Virus record (IMG/VR): IMGVR_UViG_3300030101_004083
Span: 1-49,339 of that record
Reading direction: 5' to 3' (one strand)
Source: a virus
DNA: 49,339 nt
Shown here: positions 8,438 to 16,900 of the stretch, piece after piece
How positions within the stretch are numbered: the first letter of the stretch is position 1
Layout: the number at the start of each line of letters is the position of its first letter
Translations under genes and position numbers: made by a program
The notes under the pieces: model-generated
Told to the model about the DNA's origin: nothing
The model's database searches: none
The model's input: the letters and a program-made list of their open reading frames with translations, nothing else

Positions 8438-9895
8438 ATGGCAGGTTCATTAGCGAGCACTCCAGGTTTTAATTTACAACCTAGTGCAGAGAGGGTCGCA
8501 ACCTCTACAAATTATTTAACTGACTTCAACTTTTTGAATCAGTATTTACCAGACGTTTACGAGGCTGAGTTCGAGCGTTATGGCAACCGTACTATCTCTT
8601 CTTTTTTAAGAATGGTAGGTGCAGAGATGCCAACTAACTCTGACTTAATCAAGTGGTCTGAGCAGGGTCGTCTACATATTAAGTATGATGAAGTTCAAAC
8701 AGAATCAAACCCAGGAACAAAAACATCAGCTATCACATTTAAAATCAATGATAGCTTAACTGCTTTAGGTTTCCAAAATGGTCAAATCGCATTGAGAGAG
8801 GGCCAGACTGTTATGATTTCTGACAACACTCCTGGTTCTACATTGTCGAACAAAGGTGTTATTGTTGCTGAACCAAGTTATGCTAGTTCGCCCCCAACAA
8901 TCAGCGTCGCTCTTTATGAGGCAGACCAAGTAGTTCCAAAGGACACAAACTTATCTTTATTCGTTTATGGTTCAGAATTCAAAAAAGGAACTTCTGGAAT
9001 GAATAACTCTTTAGAGGCTGATGGTTTAATTTTTGACAACAAGCCAATTATTATCAAAGACAGATATTCTGTTTCTGGCTCTGACATGGCTCAAATTGGA
9101 TGGATTGAAATTAGCACTGAAGACGGTGGAACAGGATACCTATGGTATCTAAAATCAGAGCATGAAACAAGACTTCGTTTCGAAGACTACTTGGAGACTG
9201 CATTGGTTGAGGCTGTTCCTGCTGCTGACGGTTCTGGTGCAGAAAATTCACTAGGATTCACTTCAGCTACAAAAGTTACTGCTGGTACTGAGGGTGTATT
9301 CCACGCTGTTGAAAACAGAGGAAATGTTTGGAGTGGTGGTAACCCAACTACCCTTTCTGACTTTGACGCTGTTATTCAGAGACTTGACAAGCAAGGTGCT
9401 ATTGAGGAAAACGTATTGTTCTTAAACAGACAGTTCTCTTTCGATATTGACGACATGCTTGCTGCTCAAAACTCTTATGGTGCAGGAGGTACTTCTTACG
9501 GTCTTTTCGACAACGACGAAGAGATGGCATTAAACCTTGGATTCTCAGGATTCCGCAGAGGTTATGACTTCTACAAGACTGATTGGAAATACTTGAATGA
9601 CCCAACACTAAGAGGTGGATTAGTAGGTGGAGCTATCAACGGACTTCTTGTTCCTGCTGGTTCTACAACTGTTTATGACCAAGTTCTTGGTAAAAACGCT
9701 ACTAGACCATTCTTACACGTTAGATACCGTGCATCAGAAACTGAAAATAGACGATACAAAACGTTTATTGTTGGTTCTGCTGGTATGGTTGATGGCCGTG
9801 TTGGAACGAGCTTAGATGCTATGGAGGTACACTTCCTCTCTGAAAGAGCGGTATGTGTAATGGGAGCTAACAACTTCTTTATCTTCAAGGGATAA
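8438..9895 (+). CDS. Major capsid (coat) protein
   Basis: 485 residues. The N terminus (residues 1-60) with NYLTDFNFLNQYLP and the ERYGNRTISSFLRMVGAE stretch is characteristic of coat proteins of marine Bacteroidota podoviruses. The body is beta-rich, with few charged runs. The coding region is unusually regular in codon choice compared with its neighbours, as expected for a very highly expressed gene. A strong terminator follows 15 nt after the stop codon, which supports its role as the most abundant late product. Confidence 0.85.
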   Translation: MAGSLASTPGFNLQPSAERVATSTNYLTDFNFLNQYLPDVYEAEFERYGNRTISSFLRMVGAEMPTNSDLIKWSEQGRLHIKYDEVQTESNPGTKTSAITFKINDSLTALGFQNGQIALREGQTVMISDNTPGSTLSNKGVIVAEPSYASSPPTISVALYEADQVVPKDTNLSLFVYGSEFKKGTSGMNNSLEADGLIFDNKPIIIKDRYSVSGSDMAQIGWIEISTEDGGTGYLWYLKSEHETRLRFEDYLETALVEAVPAADGSGAENSLGFTSATKVTAGTEGVFHAVENRGNVWSGGNPTTLSDFDAVIQRLDKQGAIEENVLFLNRQFSFDIDDMLAAQNSYGAGGTSYGLFDNDEEMALNLGFSGFRRGYDFYKTDWKYLNDPTLRGGLVGGAINGLLVPAGSTTVYDQVLGKNATRPFLHVRYRASETENRRYKTFIVGSAGMVDGRVGTSLDAMEVHFLSERAVCVMGANNFFIFKG

Positions 9896-9910
9896 TATTT
9901 CCTAACTAAT

Positions 9911-9936
9911 GGGGGGAGGCAACTCCCCCCTTTTTT
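9911..9936 (+). terminator. Rho-independent terminator after the coat gene
   Basis: A perfect 8-bp stem (GGGGGGAG with CTCCCCCC) closes a GCAA tetraloop (GNRA type) and is followed directly by six T. This is an ideal intrinsic terminator on the + strand. It would isolate the coat mRNA or cause partial readthrough to the downstream virion genes. Confidence 0.9.
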
Positions 9937-9948
9937 AAATTAAATCAA

Positions 9949-10677
9949 ATGAAAAATAAAATCTACGTTTTAAAAAGTAAAGCTGCGCCGTTAAGCTTTA
10001 TTCTGGCTTCAAGAAACACTCATAGAAAGCCACTTCTACATTTTGACGGAAAAACTAACAGAGCACTTCGATACGCTTCAAATCAAAAAAGTCCATTTGA
10101 GGATGAACAGGATGGCAATGCCATAATAGAACCTGTTGTTTTTGAAAATGGTTTCTTAAGCGTTCCGCAAACAAATCCTGTATTACAACAATTCCTAGAA
10201 CTTCACCCAGGGAATGGTCAGCTATTTGAAGAGGTGAACGTTGAGCGAAATGCTCAAGAAGAACTTGATAATATAAGTCACGAAGTTGATGCGCTAATTG
10301 CTGCAAAGCAAATGGATATATCAACCATGGAAACTGTAGCTCGTGTTCACCTTGGGGCAAGAGTTGACACAATGTCTTCTGCTGAAATCAAAAGAGATGT
10401 TCTAATGTTTGCCAAAAACAGTCCTCAGGCTTTCTTAGATGCCATAGAGGATTCAAGCATTGAAATTCAAGACTTAGTAGCTAAGCTATTTGATAAGAAT
10501 TTATTGTCTCTTAGAAATAAAAACAAAGACATTTATTACAATCTTCCAAACAACAAAAAGAAGCTAAGTAATGTCCCATATGGTGAAGACCCAAGGGATA
10601 TTGTGCTTAATATTCTTGTTAATGATGAAGAAATAATGAATGCACTTGAAAAACAATTGATGAAAATAGAAGAATAA
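9949..10677 (+). CDS. Conserved virion-associated protein following the coat gene
   Basis: 242 residues. The N-terminal 90 residues hold a conserved segment with RALRYA, SPFEDEQDGNAI and VFENGFLSVPQTNPVLQ, which recurs after coat genes in marine phages. The rest is helical and charged, with a leucine-rich central part. A head-assembly or structural role is inferred from place and conservation; no catalytic site is seen. It lies between two strong intrinsic terminators (9911 and 10732), so it is effectively a single-gene unit reached by readthrough or by its own start. Confidence 0.6.
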   Translation: MKNKIYVLKSKAAPLSFILASRNTHRKPLLHFDGKTNRALRYASNQKSPFEDEQDGNAIIEPVVFENGFLSVPQTNPVLQQFLELHPGNGQLFEEVNVERNAQEELDNISHEVDALIAAKQMDISTMETVARVHLGARVDTMSSAEIKRDVLMFAKNSPQAFLDAIEDSSIEIQDLVAKLFDKNLLSLRNKNKDIYYNLPNNKKKLSNVPYGEDPRDIVLNILVNDEEIMNALEKQLMKIEE

Positions 10678-10731
10678 TAAATATTTATTTATATATTTGA
10701 TTCGATAGATAGTTCATAATTATTGTTTAGA

Positions 10732-10756
10732 GGGCCTCCCATGGAGGTCCTTTTTT
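10732..10756 (+). terminator. Rho-independent terminator
   Basis: GGGCCTCC pairs with GGAGGTCC (eight pairs, one G-U) around a three-base loop (CAT), followed by six T. It closes the unit of the preceding gene and sits just upstream of a TATCTTTA promoter-like element. Confidence 0.85.
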
Positions 10757-10762
10757 ATTTAC

Positions 10763-10770
10763 TATCTTTA
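10763..10770 (+). promoter_or_regulatory. Candidate promoter element (TATCTTTA) after a terminator
   Basis: TATCTTTA lies directly after a terminator T-run and 21 nt before the next ATG. The same terminator, TTTTTTATTT, TATCTTTA arrangement recurs at 12065-12102. It is one base away from TAnnTTTG. Confidence 0.4.
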
Positions 10771-10790
10771 ACTTATCATAATTTGTCTGT

Positions 10791-11096
10791 ATGTATAAGT
10801 ATTTACTAGTTCCCGTATCAAATGCAGGCAATGTGTTAATTGGTATTGAGGGGGCGATTCTGATTAATCAAGCATCTACAACCACAGTAACCATTGACTA
10901 CGACGGTGGCTCTACAACCACCATTACTCACAGCACAATGTCATCAAGCGATGAGACGGTAAGAGATAGAATTATAGACTCAATATTAGCTTTAACATCT
11001 AGGTCTTCTTCAGAGGCCTTTATTACCGTTTCACTGGCTGGACTAGTTAGTGCGGCTGGCTCTGCCGTCACCATATCTGGTATAGCAAATGCTTGA
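10791..11096 (+). CDS. Small virion protein, first of three related genes
   Basis: 101 residues starting MYKYL. A strand-rich, Thr/Ser-rich segment (about 31-50: TVTIDYDGGS then THSTM) is followed by a helix and a hydrophobic Gly/Ala end. The same pattern, MxKYL start and T-x-x-Y-x-x-G-x-T then H, occurs in the genes at 11123 and 11785, so the three appear to be paralogues. A decoration or tail-tube-type role is likely from place and beta content, but no specific function can be assigned. Confidence 0.6.
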   Translation: MYKYLLVPVSNAGNVLIGIEGAILINQASTTTVTIDYDGGSTTTITHSTMSSSDETVRDRIIDSILALTSRSSSEAFITVSLAGLVSAAGSAVTISGIANA

Positions 11097-11108
11097 AAGT
11101 ATTTTACT

Positions 11109-11116
11109 TATATTTG
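11109..11116 (+). promoter_or_regulatory. Candidate -7 promoter element (TATATTTG)
   Basis: TATATTTG followed by CAGA lies 6 nt before the ATG of the second small virion gene. The same string plus CAGA recurs at 11741, so it is a repeated element. It fits TAnnTTTG of Bacteroidota. A TTG lies 13 nt upstream, closer than the usual 17-23 nt. Being so near the ATG, any transcript would be almost leaderless. Confidence 0.4.
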
Positions 11117-11122
11117 CAGAAT

Positions 11123-11740
11123 ATGGAAAAATATTTACGTATAAACTCACTAGCTATAGCCAAGGGCACAGGCACGAGTACTAGCCCCGACACAGACAAT
11201 GAATTAAAAGGTGCAGCGGGTACTGATTTTACAGCAATGGGTGTTGAAGCAGGAGACTTCGTCTTAACTTCAACAGGAAAAGACAATGGGCCTGCGTATA
11301 CTCTTGATAAAGTAGTAAGCGTAACTGACGCTGATGAATTAATACTAAACACAAGTTCTACATTTGCGATACCTTCAGACAATCAGTTTACAGTATACGA
11401 TAAGGATACTCGAAGAGATACCATTATTAGATGTAGTGACATTGCATCTATAGTTCAAGTCGGAGGGCCAAGAGAATTCGCTGCGGGGTCTCCAATTGTT
11501 TGCTTGGTATATAATGGCATTGAGATTCAGTATGCGAGCGGGGCTATGTTAACGATTGTATTTGAAGGTAACGACCCAAGCGAAGCAAAAGCAGGGGCCT
11601 TCTATGATGCTCTTATAAATCAGATAGAAACACACTTGCAGTCTAGCGCTACTAATGTAATGGCAGACTTTGTTATTCCTTCAGGTTCAGAAGAGTTTGT
11701 AGCTATACAGAGAGGTTCAGCATCAGTTGTAGTTTCTTAG
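11123..11740 (+). CDS. Small virion protein with inserted beta module, second of three related genes
   Basis: 205 residues from the ATG at 11123 (MEKYL); an in-frame TTG at 11093 would add ten residues over the promoter-like element. Residues about 30-92 carry a module with the pattern F-x-x-x-x-V-x-x-GD-x-V ... V-x-D-x-L-x-L ... F-x-x-Y-D. Related modules are in the genes at 12108 and 13996. The C-terminal part (about 130-205) resembles the other two small proteins (IEIQYASG then TIVFEGND). It therefore looks like a paralogue that gained a domain. Virion role is inferred. Confidence 0.6.
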   Translation: MEKYLRINSLAIAKGTGTSTSPDTDNELKGAAGTDFTAMGVEAGDFVLTSTGKDNGPAYTLDKVVSVTDADELILNTSSTFAIPSDNQFTVYDKDTRRDTIIRCSDIASIVQVGGPREFAAGSPIVCLVYNGIEIQYASGAMLTIVFEGNDPSEAKAGAFYDALINQIETHLQSSATNVMADFVIPSGSEEFVAIQRGSASVVVS

Positions 11741-11748
11741 TATATTTG
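11741..11748 (+). promoter_or_regulatory. Candidate -7 promoter element (TATATTTG)
   Basis: TATATTTG followed by CAGA, identical to the element at 11109, starts immediately after the stop codon of the upstream gene and 37 nt before the next ATG. It fits TAnnTTTG. No TTTG at the standard -33 distance is present. Confidence 0.4.
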
Positions 11749-11784
11749 CAGAGTATTTTTTTTAATTACCATAAAACTTAAAAC

Positions 11785-12039
11785 ATGGAAAAATATCTTA
11801 AACTAACACAACTAAGCGACAGATTAGTAAAAGTTAACAGTATTGTAAAACTAGTTGTTTCATCAACCAACTTAACAATCACCTATGAGAACGGGGCTAC
11901 AGTGACACTAGCTCATGGCAGCGCCCCTACTGCAAATGTTGCAGAACTAGAGGATGCTATTGTATTGGCACTTGCAACTAAGTGGAATGAGATTGTTCAC
12001 CCAGTTACACTAACTGAAGCACCAACAGCAATATCATAA
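11785..12039 (+). CDS. Small virion protein, third of three related genes
   Basis: 84 residues starting MEKYL. It contains LTITYENGATVTLAHGSA (about 30-47), matching the strand-G-strand-H pattern of the gene at 10791, followed by a helix and a short polar end. It is preceded by a TATATTTG element and followed 26 nt later by a strong terminator, so it can be made as a monocistronic message, which suggests a high copy number. A decoration or tail component is likely; the exact role is unknown. Confidence 0.6.
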   Translation: MEKYLKLTQLSDRLVKVNSIVKLVVSSTNLTITYENGATVTLAHGSAPTANVAELEDAIVLALATKWNEIVHPVTLTEAPTAIS

Positions 12040-12064
12040 TAGATACTGTTGCTTTAATTTATTA

Positions 12065-12088
12065 GGGGTCGGTTTCGACCCCTTTTTT
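12065..12088 (+). terminator. Rho-independent terminator
   Basis: GGGGTCG pairs with CGACCCC (seven perfect pairs) around a GTTT loop, followed by six T. It ends the small virion protein cluster. A TATCTTTA element follows at once. Confidence 0.88.
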
Positions 12089-12094
12089 ATTTTG

Positions 12095-12102
12095 TATCTT
12101 TA
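12095..12102 (+). promoter_or_regulatory. Candidate promoter element (TATCTTTA) for the tail operon
   Basis: TATCTTTA then CC, 6 nt downstream of a terminator T-run and 5 nt upstream of the connector ATG at 12108. It repeats the arrangement at 10763 and resembles TAnnTTTG. It would start the connector, tail and internal virion protein transcript, which has no further terminator to 32831. Confidence 0.4.
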
Positions 12103-12107
12103 CCGTT

Positions 12108-13073
12108 ATGATTAACGAAGTTCGCCAAACTGTACTCGCTATAGCGAATAAAAACAACTACGGATATATACCACCAGAGGATTTCAACAATTACGCTCGG
12201 CATGCTCAGCTAGATATATTCAAAGAATATTTCTATGATTATAATGACCAGGTAAACAAGTTGAACAAAAGAGTTGCTGTAAATCAATCTACAGCCATTC
12301 CTGCCGCAACAAATGAAGCGTATGCTAATATTTCTGAAAGAAAAAGACAGGTTATAGAAATTTTCTCAAAAATATCTCCACTGGCAAACGTGACGCTCAG
12401 TCATGTGTTTGATACGCCAACAGATATGTACCTACTTAACAGGTTGTTTTTTTACAACACTCAAAAAAAAGAGGGAACTCAAACTTCTTTTGGAAGCGCA
12501 AATCAACTGGTAGATGTTACTACAAATAATTTTACATCAACTGTATCTGTTGGAGACTTAGTTGTAAATACATACGACCAAACTTCTGCTTTTATTGCTC
12601 AGGTTAATAGTGATAGTGTTATAACAATAACAGAGGATATATTTGCAGACTTGGGAGGTGGCGTTCTTATGACATATAAAGTATTTAACCCAAGCAAGTA
12701 TGCCGAAGTTGAAATACAAGACGCATCAAAAATATTTAGTTTGGCTTTGTCAAACCTAACCGCTCCAACCACAATGTTCCCATCGTGTCTGATTCAGTCA
12801 AACAATGTGATTATGTATCCAAACACGATAAACAACCTGGGAAGTGTTGTTGCTCAGTATATTAGACACCCACTTGACCCTGTATGGACTGGGTTTGGTG
12901 AAAACCAATTCAACCCATCAGAAGTTGGGTACAGAGATTTTGAGCTTCCAGAGTCAGAGATACCACTTCTTGTGACTAAAATATTGCAACTAGCTGGCGT
13001 TTCGATTAGAGACCAAGAATTATATCAGTATACAGTTGGGGAAAATGCATTGGATATAAAAGAGGATGAATAA
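12108..13073 (+). CDS. Head-tail connector (neck) protein 1
   Basis: 321 residues. The N terminus begins INEVRQTVLAI and continues with a helical part typical of neck or adaptor proteins. The middle (about 133-198) holds a beta module with VSVGDLVVNTYDQ also present in two other virion genes here. The C-terminal third includes YIRHPLDPVW and FELPESEIPLLVTKILQLAG, a strongly conserved signature of Bacteroidota podoviruses and crAss-like phages. It probably joins portal and tail. The stop codon overlaps the next start by one base (TAATG). Confidence 0.65.
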   Translation: MINEVRQTVLAIANKNNYGYIPPEDFNNYARHAQLDIFKEYFYDYNDQVNKLNKRVAVNQSTAIPAATNEAYANISERKRQVIEIFSKISPLANVTLSHVFDTPTDMYLLNRLFFYNTQKKEGTQTSFGSANQLVDVTTNNFTSTVSVGDLVVNTYDQTSAFIAQVNSDSVITITEDIFADLGGGVLMTYKVFNPSKYAEVEIQDASKIFSLALSNLTAPTTMFPSCLIQSNNVIMYPNTINNLGSVVAQYIRHPLDPVWTGFGENQFNPSEVGYRDFELPESEIPLLVTKILQLAGVSIRDQELYQYTVGENALDIKEDE

Positions 13074-13996
13074 TGGCTTATTTGACAGGATATCAATATT
13101 ATGAGAATGCAGGCGCAGTGCCTGAAAATGCTAACTGGGGTTCATATCAATATGTCGCTCTAAGTGACATTGTAAATAACTTTATGATGATGTATACAGG
13201 GCAAGATAAGCTACTTGCTAATGTATCTAGAGCTCAGGTTATATTTCACGCTAAGCGTGGCATTCAAGAATTAAATTATGATGCCTTCAAGGAGATAAAA
13301 GCACTAGAGCTAGATGTTTCTGAAAATCTAAGGTTTATACTTCCCAACGATTACGTCAACTGGATTAGAGTGTCAATGTTTAAAGACGGTTGTCTATACC
13401 CTCTTACGGAAAATGTTCAGGCTAATACTGCAATAGCATACCTTCAAGATAATGACTCCAACATATTGTTCGACGAATCTGGAGATATACTTCAAGCAGA
13501 GCAGTCAGGTTTTGATATTGGAAGAATAAACAAAACAAATAAAAGTATTTACCTTAATGAGGGTAGTATATACCACGGGCAAGAGGGATACTTAATAAAT
13601 GGAAAGTATTATTTTGATTTTCCAATCGGTGCTAGATTTGGATTGAACTCAGAGACGGCATTTTCAAATCCAACATTTAGAATAGACAACAGGGGCGGAG
13701 TAATAAATTTTTCCTCAGATATGTCTGGTCAAAAATGTATACTTGAATATATTTCAGATGGCATGGAGGGAGGAACTGATTCCCTTGTTAGCATTAATAA
13801 ATTATTTGAAGAATACATATATGCCTATATAAAATATATGCTTGTTAATTCAAGGGTAGGGGTGCAAGAATATGTCGTTAGACGTTCACAAAAAGACAAA
13901 TCAACTTTGCTTAGGAACGCTAAAATAAGAATGAGTAATATACATCCTGGAAGACTTTTAATGAATTTAAGAGCACAGGGAAACATAATTAAATAA
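13073..13996 (+). CDS. Head-tail connector or tail tubular protein 2
   Basis: 307 residues. Features include a segment with RAQVIFHAKRGIQELNYDAF (about 59-78) and LPNDYVNWIRVSMF, both recurrent in marine phage tail tubular or connector proteins. A C-terminal helical and basic region (about 240-307) ends MNLRAQGNIIK. It overlaps the previous gene and the next gene by one base each, so three virion genes are translated as a coupled set. The role as second neck/tail adaptor is inferred from order and conserved segments. Confidence 0.6.
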   Translation: MAYLTGYQYYENAGAVPENANWGSYQYVALSDIVNNFMMMYTGQDKLLANVSRAQVIFHAKRGIQELNYDAFKEIKALELDVSENLRFILPNDYVNWIRVSMFKDGCLYPLTENVQANTAIAYLQDNDSNILFDESGDILQAEQSGFDIGRINKTNKSIYLNEGSIYHGQEGYLINGKYYFDFPIGARFGLNSETAFSNPTFRIDNRGGVINFSSDMSGQKCILEYISDGMEGGTDSLVSINKLFEEYIYAYIKYMLVNSRVGVQEYVVRRSQKDKSTLLRNAKIRMSNIHPGRLLMNLRAQGNIIK

Positions 13997-16900
13997 TGAA
14001 AGAAGTACGGACGTTTCTGAAGGGTCGCATGAATAAAGGTGTCGACCAAAGAATTTTACCCGAAGGTGAATACATTGACGCTACAAATGTTAGAATAAAC
14101 AGTTCGGGAGATAATGATGAAATAGGTGCAGTACAAAATGTAAAAGGTAGCAGAAGACTTACAGAGTTAGAGTTCAATGGCGCAAGAATATCCTTTGACG
14201 CTGTTTGCATAGGGGCGTTTTCAGATGATACTAAAGAAACCATATACTGGTTTGTTCATGACCCTGGGGGTACTAATGCGGCTGGAGCAACCGTTCCTGC
14301 TGTTGATATGATTGTTTCATACAACATGAACACCGACCAATTGCTATACCACGTAATAAGTATTTCTATTTTAAATTTTGACCCTAAACATCTTATAACG
14401 GGTGTAGATAAAATAGGAGACCTATTATTCTTTACAGACGACCTGAATCCGCCAAGAAGAATAAACGTAACAAGACACTACCTGTTTCCTACAGGAAGCC
14501 CATTGGCTGATAATGTTACAGAGGACGACATAAGCGTTATAGTAAAGCCACCTCTTGCTCCCCCCACAATAAACATGATTGAAACTGGGGCTGAAGAAAA
14601 TTTTATTGAGGACAAAATGCTCTCATTCGCATATAGATATAGATATTTAGATGGAGAGTATAGCGCACTTTCTTCTTTTAGTGAGCTGGCATACGAGGCT
14701 AAGGAGTTTGTGTTTGATAGGGCCACCTATGACAACGAAGGGATGGTTAACCACTTTAATGCTGCTGAGGTTACGTTTAACACTGGAGACAAGAGAGTTA
14801 CCGATATACAACTATGCTATAAGATAAGCGATTCAAACTCGATAAGCATAGTTCAAAACTATGACAAGGCTGAGCTTGGATATCCAGACAATGTTGAAAA
14901 GACAATTGTGTTTGACAATAGCAAGGCGTATGCTGCATTACCTCCCAATCAACTAGCCCGTGCCTTTGATAATGTTCCTCTAAAAGCAAAAGGGCAAACA
15001 ATATCTGGCAATAGATTGGTGTACGGAAATTATCATGACGGGAGAGACCTTGTAGATGAAAACGATGATAAAGTAAAGATTAATTACACGGCACAGAGAA
15101 AAATTGCCACGGGAGATGTTTTTAAAACTTCTGCAACAATTTCAATCAATAACGCCGATTATAATATAGAGGGCTCAACAAAACAACTTCTTAACGATGC
15201 CGCCATAGATTTTTCTGGAATGAGTCTAAAGAAGGGCAATGTTTTTAGTCTGCTTTTTACATTTACCAGAAATGCTGGCAAATCATCATACTCTACCACG
15301 GTGGATGAGCCAAATACATTTCAATTTGAAATTAATTATAGGCTTCCAAGAGACCACACGTCGGTGCATGATTTATTTACTAGCGAAGAATATATAAGAA
15401 CGTCTGGATTTGATGTTACATCTACTGGCTCAACAAACATAAACTCCATACTTCCATCAAACGTAGTTACTGACAACAAACTTTGCAATTTCAATACAAC
15501 ATTCACAGACGCATATATGTGTGCTTATGAAAGTTCAAGAAGTAGAGCAGGGCTTTCTATAATAGGGAATGGTATTGAAGCCCTTGGAGTTAATTTATTG
15601 GGGTCTTTAGTTGAAACTAGACAAATAAAATTTACCTCAACGGCGGGTAGTAATGTTGTCAACTTCACATTTCCTGCTTTTAAGCTAAATGACACATCAA
15701 CAGACTCTTTTGAGTATTTTGATATTACTAACGTAGACTTCTTCTCATCTCAAGGAGCAAGAGGAAACAAATCGCTACACAGTAACAGGGATTATGACCT
15801 AGGCATAGTTTATTTGGATGACCACAATCGGGCCACAACAGTCTTAACTTCTGAAGACAACACCGTTTATGTTCCTGCGAGCGGAAGTGATGAGATAAAT
15901 AAAATTAGAGTTACAATCCCAACTTCTCAAAAACCACCCGCCTGGGCTAATAAATATAAATTCTTTTTGAAAAGTTCTGAGGGTGATTACGAAACAATAT
16001 ACTCTGATGTGGTATATGTAGACCCCACTGATGGCACATCTTATTTTAAACTAGATGGAGACAATCAAAATAAAATGAAGGTGGGTGATGTGTTAACCGT
16101 AAAGGCTGATTCTACTGGTGCATTAGACAGCTTGTCTAAAGTTACTGTCTTAGACATTCAAGCCTTTGCTAATAACGAGATACCAGGGAATACATCCTCT
16201 TTAAAGGGACTATACATGTCTCTTAATCCTGGCAATGAAATGTCTGTTGAAAAAGCAGGTACAGATGTAGTTAATATGGATGTTGCATCTCAAGCCAAAA
16301 CTATTCATCTTTTTCAGCAAGGAATAATGAGAATAAGGCTTTATGACCAAGGCTTTAGTGACATACCAATAAATGCTGGAGATAGAGTTTCTTTAAAAAT
16401 AGTTCACAAAAGAGCTCAAACAACAAACAATTGTAAGTCGATTAGAGATGAGTTTATAATGGATAATTTTGTGGCTATCTCAAGCTACGATAATTTTCAA
16501 GATTTCTTTAATAATCATAACGGTGGTATAAGTTGGAGTGACATAAAAACAAGCTCTGGAGCTACATCACTTGATATTGATTATGATTCAGCAACGGGGA
16601 CGTACAGTAATAATAATTTTGGAACGCTTGGCGTGCTTAGCAGTAGTTTTGCTGTAGCTACAAATGTTAATATAGGCAATCCTCTTGTAAACTCACAGGT
16701 TTATAGCGCAACTTCTCCTGAGGGGAAACACAGATTTCAATTCGTAAATAATACCTCAGTATATGGGAATGGACTTGAATTATGGACACAATGTGGTCTG
16801 CCTGGGTGCAGACGTGGAAAGCCTGCCGTAACAAAGGCAAGAATACAAATTATAAGAAACTCGGGACTTTATATTTTCGAAACTCAAGCCGAAGAAATAT

